NCBI RefSeq assembly: GCF_003150835.1
Contig: NZ_CP029479.1
Location: 682,001-746,000, forward strand
Direction: 5' to 3'
Source: Phenylobacterium parvum
GTDB lineage: Bacteria; Pseudomonadota; Alphaproteobacteria; Caulobacterales; Caulobacteraceae
DNA length: 64,000 nt
The translations under genes and the position numbers were made by a program. Numbering within the stretch: position 1 is the stretch's first letter; the number at the start of each line of letters is the position of its first letter. The notes beneath the pieces were generated by a model. That model searched no databases, was not told the origin of the DNA, and saw only the letters and a list, made by a program, of their open reading frames with translations. This document shows positions 35,269 through 43,468 of this stretch, one piece after another.

Positions 35269-36089
35269 CGGGCGACGGCGCCCGGGCCAGCGGCCAGGCC
35301 GCGGCGGATCAGCCAGGCGCCGCCAAGCACCATGGGCAGGCTGAGGATCATCCCCATGGTCAGGCCCAGGGGGAAGGCGGGCATGTAGAAATCCGGTTCG
35401 CGGACCGTCTCCACGAGGATCCGCGCCAGGCCGTATCCCGCGAAGAAGAGGCCGGCCGTCACCCCGGGGCGTGACAGGAGGCCGGCGCGATGTGTCGCCC
35501 ACCGCAGGACCAGGAACAGCAGGACGCCTTCGAGCGCGGCCTCGTAGAGCTGGCTGGGATGGCGCGGCTCCGGACCTGCGGCCGGAAAGACCATCGCCCA
35601 GGGCAGGTCGGTGGGACGGCCCCAGAGCTCGCCGTTGATGAAGTTGGCGATGCGTCCAAGGAAGAGCCCGATGGGGACTACCGCGCAGACCAGGTCGCCC
35701 AGGGAAAAGAGGTCCGGGCCCCGGCGCCGGACGAAGAGGCCGACGGCGACCAGTACGCCCAGGCAGCCGCCATGGAAGCTCATCCCGCCGTTCCAGACCC
35801 GGAGGATCTCCAGCGGATCCGAGAGGACCATGCCGGGGGTGTAGAAGAGGACGTGGCCAAGCCGCCCGCCGATGATGATCCCCAGGGTTATCCACAGGAC
35901 CAGGTCCTCCAGTCCCGTCTTGTCCACTGGCGGTCCCAGTTCGCCCCACAGGGCGGGGCGGCTGATCATCGAGCCGGCGTAGCGCCAGGCGGCCAGGATG
36001 CCGATGATGTAGGCGAGGGCGTACCAGCGGATGGCCAGGGGCCCGATCTGGATCAGGACGGGGTCCATCTGCGGATAGGGCAGGGCCAA
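35265..36089 (-). CDS. lgt: Prolipoprotein diacylglyceryl transferase
   Basis: A 274-residue integral membrane enzyme with about seven helices. IRWYALAYIIGILAAWRY, GGMSFHGGCLGVL (essential His) and GRIANFINGELWGRPTDLPW are the signature blocks. It transfers diacylglycerol from phosphatidylglycerol to the lipobox cysteine of prolipoproteins, such as the two lipoproteins predicted in this window. It heads the lgt-midA-pgeF-prs run and is divergent from the ubiK-like gene. Confidence 0.95.
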   Translation of the reverse strand: MALPYPQMDPVLIQIGPLAIRWYALAYIIGILAAWRYAGSMISRPALWGELGPPVDKTGLEDLVLWITLGIIIGGRLGHVLFYTPGMVLSDPLEILRVWNGGMSFHGGCLGVLVAVGLFVRRRGPDLFSLGDLVCAVVPIGLFLGRIANFINGELWGRPTDLPWAMVFPAAGPEPRHPSQLYEAALEGVLLFLVLRWATHRAGLLSRPGVTAGLFFAGYGLARILVETVREPDFYMPAFPLGLTMGMILSLPMVLGGAWLIRRGLAAGPGAVAR

Positions 36090-36102
36090 GGCGCACCTCC
36101 GG

Positions 36103-36126
36103 TTGACTACGGACCCAAGGTCTAGC
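36103..36126 (+). promoter_or_regulatory. Possible promoter of the UbiK-like gene
   Basis: TTGACT (36103-36108) is followed after 12 bp by TCTAGC, loosely like the Caulobacter housekeeping TTGACG-N10-14-GCTANAWC form. It lies in the 82-bp gap divergent from lgt. Only half of the -10 element matches. Confidence 0.3.
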
Positions 36127-36171
36127 GGAGAACCCCTTCGCTTTCACCCCTGCCGGGCCCATATTCAGGTC

Positions 36172-36426
36172 ATGCAGACACAGAACCCCTTCCTCGACGA
36201 AATGGCCCGCCTCACCAACGCCGCGATGGGCCTGGCCCAGAGCGCAGGCGAAGAGGCCAGGGCCGCCTTCCGCTCGCAGGCCGACCGCTGGGTGGCGGAA
36301 CTGGACCTCGTGCGCCGGGACGAGCTGGACGCCGTAAAGGCCGAGCTCGCCGCCCTCCGCGAGGAGGTGGCCGCCCTGCGCGCCGCCGCCCCTGCGAAGC
36401 CTGCGCGCAAGCCCGCGTCGAAATGA
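36172..36426 (+). CDS. UbiK-like accessory factor (BMFP family)
   Basis: An 84-residue, highly charged protein. The ATG at 36172 (MQTQNPFLDEMARLTNAAMG) starts the family N-terminus. The C-terminal half is a coiled coil (FLDEMA to LREEVAALRAA) with the motif VRRDELDAVKAELAALRE, as in UbiK/BMFP proteins. E. coli UbiK helps aerobic ubiquinone synthesis by binding UbiJ and lipids. It ends in a Lys/Ala/Pro tail. Confidence 0.85.
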   Translation: MQTQNPFLDEMARLTNAAMGLAQSAGEEARAAFRSQADRWVAELDLVRRDELDAVKAELAALREEVAALRAAAPAKPARKPASK

Positions 36427-36551
36427 TCCACAGCTCCGGGCCCAAACAGCCCTGATAAAGGGTGAATCCCGCTGTAGGGAATCTCCCGATCCGGATTAGC
36501 CTGCCTTCAAGAGATCGACGATTCGAGCTCAGCGAGGAGGCGACCGGCCCC

Positions 36552-37055
36552 ATGGAATCCCCCCTGTCCGAGGACGAGGCCCTGTTCAGCCAGGACCCCC
36601 TGGACGTGGTCGAACATGTCCTTGAGGCCGAGAACCTGCGGTTCGACCGGACCGAGCGCGGCGACGTCGCCTTCACCCTGTCCGGCGGCTGGCGTGACTT
36701 TGGTCTCTGCTTCACCTGGCGGCCCGACGTCGACTGCCTGCAGGTCAGCCTGTCCCTCGACATGTGCGCCCCCGCGGCCCTCCGGGGCCAGGTCTACGAG
36801 TTGCTCGCTGGGGTCAACGCCCGCGCCAGCCTCGGCCTGTTCGAGATGCGTGACGACGGCGAGATCCTCTTCCGGTTCGGGACACCCCTGCTGCCGGGCG
36901 AGTATCCGGGTCTCGGACAGACCGCCGGCATGATCGACGTGGCCATGGAGGCGGCGGAACGCTTCTTTCCGGCCTTTGATTTCCTGATCCGTTGCGGCAA
37001 ACCGCCGGCGGAAGCCCTCGCCGCGTGCATGTTCGAGACGGTGGGCGTGGCCTAA
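36552..37055 (+). CDS. YbjN domain-containing protein
   Basis: A 167-residue protein beginning at the ATG at 36552 behind AGCGAGGAGG. The fold resembles the type III secretion chaperone-like YbjN family: a short helix (DPLDVVEHVLEAENLRFDR), strands with WRPDVDCLQVSLSLDM, and a C-terminal helix ending ACMFETVG. Family function is poorly known; E. coli YbjN affects stress tolerance and motility. It is followed after 31 bp by proC. Confidence 0.82.
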   Translation: MESPLSEDEALFSQDPLDVVEHVLEAENLRFDRTERGDVAFTLSGGWRDFGLCFTWRPDVDCLQVSLSLDMCAPAALRGQVYELLAGVNARASLGLFEMRDDGEILFRFGTPLLPGEYPGLGQTAGMIDVAMEAAERFFPAFDFLIRCGKPPAEALAACMFETVGVA

Positions 37056-37086
37056 GCCGCTCCGTGGGGGCGGGACCGGAGGCGGG

Positions 37087-37881
37087 ATGACCCCTGTTCT
37101 GATGCTCGGCGCCGGACGCCTGGGCGGCGCCCTGATCGAGGGCTGGAGCCGCTTCGGCGGGCCTGCGCCGTCGGACCTGCTGATCCTGGATCCTTCCCCT
37201 TCGCCGGCCGCCCTCGCCGCTGGCCAGGCCGGCGCCGCCCTGTCGCCCGGTCCGCGGGACTTCGCCCGCGCCGGCGTCATCCTCCTGGCCGTAAAGCCCC
37301 AGGTCTGGCGAGAGGCCGCTGCGGCGATCTCGCCGCACCTTGCTCCCGGGGCGGTGATCGTCTCGGTCGCCGCCGGTGTCCGCGCCGCCGACATCTCCTC
37401 AGCCTTCGGGGGGCGGAAGGTGGCCCGGGTCATGCCGACCACGGCGGTGGCGGTGGGCCGGGGCGTGGCCAGCCTCTACGGCGCCGATCCAGAGGCCATA
37501 GCCCGGGCCCGGGACCTCTTCGGCCCGGTCGCCACTGTTGTGGAGCTGGCCGAGGAAGAGCTCCTGCATGCGGCGACGGGAGTCTCCGGCTCGGCCCCGG
37601 CCTATTTCTACGCCTTCGTCGAGGCCCTGGAGGCCGCGGGCGCCGCCGCTGGCCTCCCCGCCGCCGCCTCGCGCGACCTGGCGCGGGCCACCATGGTGGG
37701 CGCGGCGGCCCTGCTGGACGCCAGCGGCGAAGACCCCGCCGAGCTGCGCCGCCAGGTCACCTCGCCCGGCGGCACCACCGAGGCCGCCCTTGCGATCCTG
37801 ATGGGGCAGGCCGGCCTGGGCCCCCTGTTGAGGGACGCGGTCGCCGCCGCCGCCCGCCGATCCGAGGAACTGGGCGGCTAG
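37087..37881 (+). CDS. proC: Pyrroline-5-carboxylate reductase
   Basis: A 264-residue protein. The N-terminal LGAGRLGGALIEGW is the Rossmann NAD(P)H loop. Conserved blocks include AVKPQVWREAAA, VMPTTAVAVGRGV, ATGVSGSAPAYFYAFVEAL and the C-terminal QVTSPGGTTEAALAIL signature. It makes proline from pyrroline-5-carboxylate. The gene ends in a TAG that shares a CTAG with the convergent DUF2147 gene. Confidence 0.95.
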   Translation: MTPVLMLGAGRLGGALIEGWSRFGGPAPSDLLILDPSPSPAALAAGQAGAALSPGPRDFARAGVILLAVKPQVWREAAAAISPHLAPGAVIVSVAAGVRAADISSAFGGRKVARVMPTTAVAVGRGVASLYGADPEAIARARDLFGPVATVVELAEEELLHAATGVSGSAPAYFYAFVEALEAAGAAAGLPAAASRDLARATMVGAAALLDASGEDPAELRRQVTSPGGTTEAALAILMGQAGLGPLLRDAVAAAARRSEELGG

Positions 37882-38345
37882 TCGGCCTGGGTCCAGGTCT
37901 GGGCCTGGCAGATCACCGAGACGCACCCCTCTACCTTCAGGACGCCCTGGGATGAGAGGCTCATCTTCGAGGCATAGGTGCGCCCCGAATTGGGATCATA
38001 GATCTTGCCCCCGCCCCACTTCCCGGGACCTGCCGGGCTGAAATCTCGGATGATCTGGAGGCCGATGATTGGCCGCGATCGTAGGGCGGGATCGGGGTTG
38101 GCCGTGTCCCGCGCCGCCGCGGCGGAACCGCTGGCGCGGTCACGGGCCCAGACGATCTGGCCGCAGAGCTTCTGGCCACAGGGAGCAATCCGGACCTTGG
38201 CGCTGCGGTCCTGAGTGTACCAGGTCCCCACCGGCGACTGTGCAGCGGCTGCGGCCGAGGCAGTTAAGAGCAGCGCCGATGCGGCGGCGGCGCAGAGGCC
38301 AGCAATGACCGGTGCGCGGATCGCGCTTACGACGGGACGGGGCAT
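37878..38345 (-). CDS. DUF2147 family exported protein
   Basis: A 155-residue protein with a signal peptide ending about residue 35 (ASAAAAAQSP). The mature opening VGTWYTQDRSAKVRIAPCG and the later GKIYDPNSGRTYASKM are diagnostic of DUF2147, a small lipocalin-like exported family of unknown function. Two Cys pairs (APCGQKLCG and GCVSVICQ) may form disulfides. The upstream region holds a strong promoter overlapped by a palindrome. Its stop overlaps that of proC. Confidence 0.88.
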   Translation of the reverse strand: MPRPVVSAIRAPVIAGLCAAAASALLLTASAAAAAQSPVGTWYTQDRSAKVRIAPCGQKLCGQIVWARDRASGSAAAARDTANPDPALRSRPIIGLQIIRDFSPAGPGKWGGGKIYDPNSGRTYASKMSLSSQGVLKVEGCVSVICQAQTWTQAD

Positions 38346-38379
38346 GGCGGTCGGCTCCTCGAGGGTTGGACACTCAGAA

Positions 38380-38421
38380 TTTTACAGTGTAAAAATACAC
38401 GCAGGTCGGGGATTCTGTCAA
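38380..38421 (-). promoter_or_regulatory. DUF2147 gene promoter with overlapping palindromic operator
   Basis: On the minus strand a consensus TTGACA (38421-38416) is followed after 18 bp by TATTTT (38397-38392). A 15-bp palindrome, TTTTACAGTGTAAAA (38380-38394), overlaps the -10 and start region. This is the classic layout of a repressor operator and the only such AT-rich palindrome I see in the window. Confidence 0.65.
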
Positions 38422-38490
38422 TCCCACGGGATCCTCTAACGCTCCGAAACGGGACGTTGAAAGGTGAAAGACAGGTCAGGTCTGCATCCA

Positions 38491-39846
38491 CTAGCTGCCC
38501 GCCGGCAACCGTAGGACAGCACGAAGTCCGCCCAGCGGCGAGTCCTCCAGGCGTACGTCGCCGCCATGCCCCCGGGCGGCATCCCGGGCGATGGCGAGGC
38601 CCAAGCCAACACCCTTGGCGTTCTGGTTGCGGGACTCATCCAGGCGGTTGAAGGCGCGGAAGGCTTCTTCGCGGCGCTCGGGCGGAATCCCGGGCCCGTC
38701 ATCGTCGACGGTCACCGTGACCCCACCGTCCGTGAGGCTCACGCCGACCTGCACCCGCTCTCCATGAGCCGCTGCATTGGAGATGAGGTTGGCGAGGGCC
38801 CGCTTGAGGGCGCCGCGACGACCCCGGCAGGAAACGCCGTCGGCGGGAAGCGCAACCTCGATTTGCGCGCCGCTCCGGCGGGCCCCTTCGGCGGCTTCCT
38901 GGACCAGGGCGCCCAGGTCCATATCCTCGGCCTGTTCGCCGCCCTCCCCGCGGGCGAAGGCCAGGTATTCGTCGATCATGTGCTCCATCTCGGAGAGATC
39001 GCGCTTCATGGCCTCCGTGGCGGGACCAGGGTCTGTCATGGCGAGCTCGAGGCGCAGGCGCGTAAGGGGCGTCCTGAGGTCGTGGCTAACCGAGGCCAGC
39101 AGCGCCGTCCTCTGTTCGATATGTCTCTGGATACGCGCCTTCATGGCGAGGAAGGCCTTGGCGGCCTGACGAACCTCCCGCGCCCCATAGGGCTTGAAGG
39201 CTGGCGCGTCCCGCCCGCGGCCGAAGTCCTCCGCCGCCTGGGCCAGGCGCTCGATCGCCCGGACCTGGTTGCGGATGAAGATCAGGGAAACCCCGGTCAG
39301 GATCAGGGTCGCCGCCGCCATCCACCCCAGGAAGATCAACCCCTGGGTCGCCACCGCGCGCTCGCGCGGCGCCAGGACCCTGAGCACCCCGTCCTGGACC
39401 TGGACCCGGATGTCGACATGCGCGGGATAGCGGGTGGTGTCGAACCAGAAGGGAGCGTCAATTCGCGCTTCCAGGGCCTGCCGCAGGGAAGAGTCCACCG
39501 TCGCCAGGGCGTTGCGGCGCCGGGTCTCCGGCAGTGTCCGGCCCGGCTGGAAGGCAATGGACAGGCTCATGGAGCGTTCTGCCCGCCCGGCGGTCCGGGC
39601 GAGGCCTGCGGGGGAGGGGTCATCCTCGTAGCTCTCCAGGGCCCAGGCGACATCGCCCGCCAAGCCATCGGAAAGCTGCATGGTCACGGTCCGCCAGTGG
39701 GCGTCGAAGAAGATCCAGGCCACGGCCAGCTGCATCAGGGCGACCGGCAGGACGATGATCAGGAAGGTGCGCCCGTAGAGGGTGGCGGGCAGGCTCTGCT
39801 TGACGAGCCGCCGCCAGGCCCCGGGAAGTCGGCCAAGCTCCGCCAT
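38491..39846 (-). CDS. Sensor histidine kinase, EnvZ-like
   Basis: A 451-residue membrane kinase. A TM segment (FLIIVLPVALMQLAVAWIFF), a periplasmic region of about 115 residues, a second TM (GLIFLGWMAAATLILTGVSLIF) and a HAMP region are followed by the H-box SVSHDLRTPLTRLRLEL. The ATPase domain shows N-box NLISNAAAHG, G1 DDDGPGIPP and G2 GVGLGLAIARD. It phosphorylates its partner regulator, whose stop overlaps its ATG (TGATG). The periplasmic signal is not evident. EnvZ-like is by architecture. Confidence 0.9.
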   Translation of the reverse strand: MAELGRLPGAWRRLVKQSLPATLYGRTFLIIVLPVALMQLAVAWIFFDAHWRTVTMQLSDGLAGDVAWALESYEDDPSPAGLARTAGRAERSMSLSIAFQPGRTLPETRRRNALATVDSSLRQALEARIDAPFWFDTTRYPAHVDIRVQVQDGVLRVLAPRERAVATQGLIFLGWMAAATLILTGVSLIFIRNQVRAIERLAQAAEDFGRGRDAPAFKPYGAREVRQAAKAFLAMKARIQRHIEQRTALLASVSHDLRTPLTRLRLELAMTDPGPATEAMKRDLSEMEHMIDEYLAFARGEGGEQAEDMDLGALVQEAAEGARRSGAQIEVALPADGVSCRGRRGALKRALANLISNAAAHGERVQVGVSLTDGGVTVTVDDDGPGIPPERREEAFRAFNRLDESRNQNAKGVGLGLAIARDAARGHGGDVRLEDSPLGGLRAVLRLPAGS

Positions 39847-40556
39847 CAGTCTGGCGCCAGGAGGTAGCCGATCCCGCGCACCGTCTGCAGGTAGCGGGGC
39901 GCGCGCGGGTCGGCCTCGATCTTCCGCCTCAGGCGGGTCACCTGGATGTCTATGGCCCGGCCCCCGGGATCCATGTCGTCCTGGATCAGGTCCCGGCGGT
40001 CGACCGGCTCGTGCGGGGTGCGGGCGAGGCGGCGCAGCAGGGCGACCTCGGCCTCGGTGAGGCGGACCGGGCGCCCGTCGCGAAGGAGTTCGCCCCGGGT
40101 CGGATCGAACAGGCACGGGCCAAGGATGAGGTCCCCGCCGCCGGCGCCCGGATCCTCTGCGGCCCGGCGCAGGATGGCCTCGATGCGCAGGACCAGCTCC
40201 TCCGGCTCGAAGGGCTTGGAAAGGTAGTCGTCGGCCCCCCGCCTGAGACCGGCGATGCGGTCCTCCGCTTCGCCCCGCGCCGTCAGCATCAGCACGGGCA
40301 GGCGGCCGGTCCGGCCGGGCTGGTCGCGCAGCCAGGCGACCAGGGACAGGCCGTCTTCGCCCGGCATCATCACGTCCAGGATCGCAAGGTCGAACTCCAG
40401 GACCTCCAGGAGCCGGCGGGCGGCGGGCGCGCCCGGGGCGGCGGTGACTCGGAACCCCGCGCGGTGCAGGAAGGTCTTGAGAAGTTCACGGATACGGTCG
40501 TCGTCGTCGACCACGAGGAGGTGCCGCGCGCGGGCGGGCGATGCCGGCGGGGTCAT
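39846..40556 (-). CDS. OmpR-family response regulator
   Basis: A 236-residue two-domain regulator. The receiver domain has the acidic pocket (VVDDDDR), phospho-acceptor Asp in DLAILDVMMP and Lys in LSKPF. The winged-helix DNA-binding domain ends RLRRKIEADPRAPRYLQTVRG. Together with the downstream kinase it forms an OmpR/EnvZ-type pair. Divergent from ilvE across a 94-bp gap. Confidence 0.93.
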   Translation of the reverse strand: MTPPASPARARHLLVVDDDDRIRELLKTFLHRAGFRVTAAPGAPAARRLLEVLEFDLAILDVMMPGEDGLSLVAWLRDQPGRTGRLPVLMLTARGEAEDRIAGLRRGADDYLSKPFEPEELVLRIEAILRRAAEDPGAGGGDLILGPCLFDPTRGELLRDGRPVRLTEAEVALLRRLARTPHEPVDRRDLIQDDMDPGGRAIDIQVTRLRRKIEADPRAPRYLQTVRGIGYLLAPD

Positions 40557-40591
40557 CGCCGGGACCCTCTGGACGGTTGCAGGTTAAGCCA

Positions 40592-40620
40592 TTGACGCCG
40601 CGCGCTGCGGGGGCTGTAAG
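40592..40620 (+). promoter_or_regulatory. Likely ilvE promoter (Caulobacter housekeeping type)
   Basis: TTGACGC (40592-40598) and GCTGTAAG (40613-40620) are separated by 14 bp, close to the Caulobacter TTGACGS-N10-14-GCTANAWC form (two mismatches in the -10). It ends 30 bp before the ilvE ATG, which has an AAAGGAG site. Confidence 0.6.
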
Positions 40621-40650
40621 GGACCGCCTGCGAAAGGAGACACGCTTCCA

Positions 40651-41529
40651 ATGTCAATCGTTCCCTTTGACGACCGCGACGGATGGATCTGGCTGGACGG
40701 CCAGTTTACGCCCTGGCGCGAGGCGAAGGTGCACGTACTGACCCATGGTCTCCACTACGCCTCCGCCGTCTTCGAGGGCGAGCGGATGTACGGCGGCGAG
40801 ATCTTCAAGCTGCGCGAGCATACGGAACGGCTGTTCAAGTCGGCGGAGATCCTGGATTTCGAGATCCCGTTCACGGTGGACGAGATCGATCAGGCCTGCA
40901 AGGACGCGTGCGCCCGCAACAGCCTGGAGGACGCCTATGTCCGCCCCATCGCCTGGCGCGGTTCCGAGATGATCGGGGTCTCGGCCCAGAACACCCGGAT
41001 CCACGTGGCCGTGGCTGTCTGGGACTGGCCCTCCTACTTCTCGCCGGAGCAGAAGGCCCAGGGCATCCGCCTGTGCTGGGCGAAGTACCGCCGGCCCTCA
41101 CCGGACACCGAGCCGGTGCACGCCAAGGCCACCGGCCTCTACATGATCTGCACCCTGTCCAAGCACGCTGCAGAGAAGGCGGGCTACACCGACGCCATGA
41201 TGCTCGACTACCGCGGCTATGTGGCCGAGAGCACGGGCTCGAACGTCTTCTTCGTCCAGGACGGGGCCCTGGTCACGCCCACGCCCGACTGCTTCCTCAA
41301 CGGCCTGACCCGGCAGACGGTGATCGCCATCGCCCGGGCCAAGGGCTTTGAAGTCATCGAGCGCCATATACTCCCTGAGGAGCTGGCCAACTTCACCGAG
41401 TGCTTCGTGGTGGGCTCTGCGGCTGAGGTCACCCCTGTCGCCGAAATCGGGGAGTACCGGTTCACGCCGGGAAACATCTCCCTGAGCCTGATGGACGATT
41501 ACGCCCGCCTGGTGCGCCGCCAGGGCTGA
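40651..41529 (+). CDS. ilvE: Branched-chain amino acid aminotransferase
   Basis: A 292-residue class IV PLP aminotransferase. VHVLTHGLHYASAVFEGERM opens the fold, KATGLYMICTLSKHAAEKAG includes the PLP-binding Lys, and VAESTGSNVFFVQDGALVTP is the family signature; LNGLTRQTVIAIA follows. It catalyses the last step of Leu, Ile and Val synthesis. It ends 6 bp from the convergent DUF2336 gene. Confidence 0.93.
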   Translation: MSIVPFDDRDGWIWLDGQFTPWREAKVHVLTHGLHYASAVFEGERMYGGEIFKLREHTERLFKSAEILDFEIPFTVDEIDQACKDACARNSLEDAYVRPIAWRGSEMIGVSAQNTRIHVAVAVWDWPSYFSPEQKAQGIRLCWAKYRRPSPDTEPVHAKATGLYMICTLSKHAAEKAGYTDAMMLDYRGYVAESTGSNVFFVQDGALVTPTPDCFLNGLTRQTVIAIARAKGFEVIERHILPEELANFTECFVVGSAAEVTPVAEIGEYRFTPGNISLSLMDDYARLVRRQG

Positions 41530-41535
41530 GCCGGC

Positions 41536-42609
41536 TCAGCCCTTGCGACCGCCCCAGAACCGGACCGTCCGCTTGGCGACCTCCTTCGGGAGGGCGTCGT
41601 AGATCTCGCCGTACTCGCGGGCCCGACCCATGGGGTTGTTCTCGCGGCCGAGGACCAGGACAGCCAGCGTGATGAAGATGGCCCGCTCGAAGCCGGCCGC
41701 CTTGCAGATGATGGACAGGGCGTCCAGCTCACGCCGCTCGTGAATGGTCCGGGCGGTCTCGAAGTCGACGCCGGCCAGCTTCGAGATGGCGATGAGGTAG
41801 GCGGTGTTGTCGCCGCTCCGCAGGAAGCCGACCAGGGCGTTGGGGCTGATGGTCCCGCGCACCTCCACCGCCTTGACGGTCTTTTGCGCCGTCGCGAAGT
41901 CATCCGGCGGGGGGCGCTTGCGGCTCGCGACGCGGTCACGGCTCTTCTTGAGGGCCTCGTCCAGGTCCTCAGGCTTGATCTGGGCGTTGCGCTGCAGGAT
42001 GGCGCTGCGCATGCGCGCCTCCACGACGAAGTACATTTCGTTCAGGAGGTCGATGGGCAGCTTGGCGTAACGGACGACGGCCGACTGCAGGGCGGGGTGT
42101 TCCATCGCCCGGTCGACCAGACGCTCCTGGGCCTCCCGCGAGAGGTTGGCCGAGGCGTTGGCGAGCAGGACTTCCAGGGTGCCTTCACCCCCCCGGTCGA
42201 CGATCACGTCGGATACGGTGGCGGGCAGGTTGGAGCGGCGCGAGATGGCCTTCAGGTGCGCCTCGCTGCGCGTGCTGGCCACCGCGATCAGGTCGTCCTC
42301 GGTCACCGCCCGCGACAGCTGGAGGATGGGACTGGCGACATCGATGGTCTCGTCCATGGCCAGGGACCGGATCAGTCCCTTTGGCGGCGTCTTGGCCAGG
42401 GCCATGCGGTTGGCCAGCTCGGCCCGCACCTTGCTTTCCATCTCCTGGGAGAGCTGGCTGAGGACGTCGTCGAACAGGCCCAGCTCCGGGTCATCCGGCC
42501 GCGGGCCGAACTGGAAGTACATGTCGGCGACGCGGTGCATGAGCTCGCGCCTTCGCTCTCCCGACTTCTCGCGGGCGAGTTCCATGAGATGGGCGGCGCT
42601 TTGCTTCAT
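41536..42609 (-). CDS. DUF2336 domain-containing protein
   Basis: A 357-residue, wholly helical cytoplasmic protein. Runs such as VASTRSEAHLKAISRRSNLP and LVDRAMEHPALQSAVV look like HEAT/ANTAR-like helical repeats, as in DUF2336, a family largely restricted to alphaproteobacteria with unknown function. No catalytic motif is seen. A CtrA-like site and likely promoter lie in the 91-bp gap upstream. Confidence 0.85.
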   Translation of the reverse strand: MKQSAAHLMELAREKSGERRRELMHRVADMYFQFGPRPDDPELGLFDDVLSQLSQEMESKVRAELANRMALAKTPPKGLIRSLAMDETIDVASPILQLSRAVTEDDLIAVASTRSEAHLKAISRRSNLPATVSDVIVDRGGEGTLEVLLANASANLSREAQERLVDRAMEHPALQSAVVRYAKLPIDLLNEMYFVVEARMRSAILQRNAQIKPEDLDEALKKSRDRVASRKRPPPDDFATAQKTVKAVEVRGTISPNALVGFLRSGDNTAYLIAISKLAGVDFETARTIHERRELDALSIICKAAGFERAIFITLAVLVLGRENNPMGRAREYGEIYDALPKEVAKRTVRFWGGRKG

Positions 42610-42689
42610 GCGCGGTTCACTCTCAGCGGCGTTTCTGCCGTCTGCGACAGGAGGTTGACCTCAGAGCCTACAGGCTAGCGTCCGCCCTG

Positions 42690-42704
42690 TTAACCGTCGC
42701 CTAA
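42690..42704. promoter_or_regulatory. Candidate CtrA box upstream of the DUF2336 gene
   Basis: TTAACCGTCGCCTAA matches the CtrA consensus TTAA-N7-TTAA at 7 of 8 positions. It lies 81-95 bp before the DUF2336 ATG and touches the stop codon of the upstream permease gene. CtrA-activated promoters have such a box near -35, and the spacing would allow a start near 42660. Confidence 0.45.
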
Positions 42705-43468
42705 CGGCCCCGCCACCAGCGCAGGCCCGCCCGCTCCAGGCGCTCCAGCCCCGCGTGTACGGCGACGCCCATGACCGCCAGGACAAAGAGGGCGGCGATC
42801 ATCCGGTCGGTCTGAAGCTTGTTCCCGGCGTCGAGGATCTGCCAGGCCAGGCCCCGGACTCCGCCCGAGCCGGCAGCGAACTCTGCGACGACGGCCCCGA
42901 TGATGGCCAGTCCTGCGCCGACCTTCAGGCCCTCCATCAGAAAGGGGACCGCCGCCGGCAGACGCAGCCGCATCACCCTCTGGAGACGGCCGGCCCCGTA
43001 AAGGTCGAACAGCCGCTCCAGGTCGGGATCCGCTGACCGGAGCCCCGTGACCGCACCGGAGAAGATCGGGAAGAAGGCCACAAGGACGGCCAGGGCGATG
43101 ACCGCCCGCTCGGGGTTGTCGATCCCGGCCCAGATCAGGATCAGGGGCGCCACGGCCACGACGGGGGTCACCTGCAGGGCCGAGGCCAGCGGGCGGACAG
43201 CGCGTTCCAGCAGCGGACTGAGCCCCACCAGGATCGCCAGGAGCAAGGCGCCCGCCGCAGCCAGGGCGAGGGCGACGAGGGCCACCGACAGGGTGTTCCA
43301 GGCCGCCGGGACCAGCACCGGAAGGCCGGTGGCTGCGGCGACGGCCACCTGCGAGGGCGGCGGCAGGAAGTAGGCGGGCACGCCCGTCAGGCGGCAGGCC
43401 GCCTCCCAGGCGCCCAGCAGCAGGAGCATCAGCCCCAGGGGGGCGAGGGCGTCGGCCAGGCGGTTCAC
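42701..43468 (-). CDS. ABC transporter permease, SsuC/TauC-like
   Basis: A 255-residue membrane protein with about six helices. The cytoplasmic EAA-type loop is LFDLYGAGRLQRVMRLRLPAAVPFL. The family (BPD_transp_1, SsuC/TauC/ThiX group) imports sulfonates, taurine, nitrate, bicarbonate or thiamin-pyrimidine precursors. It overlaps the ATPase gene by 4 bp and is last in the operon. Confidence 0.9.
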   Translation of the reverse strand: MNRLADALAPLGLMLLLLGAWEAACRLTGVPAYFLPPPSQVAVAAATGLPVLVPAAWNTLSVALVALALAAAGALLLAILVGLSPLLERAVRPLASALQVTPVVAVAPLILIWAGIDNPERAVIALAVLVAFFPIFSGAVTGLRSADPDLERLFDLYGAGRLQRVMRLRLPAAVPFLMEGLKVGAGLAIIGAVVAEFAAGSGGVRGLAWQILDAGNKLQTDRMIAALFVLAVMGVAVHAGLERLERAGLRWWRGR

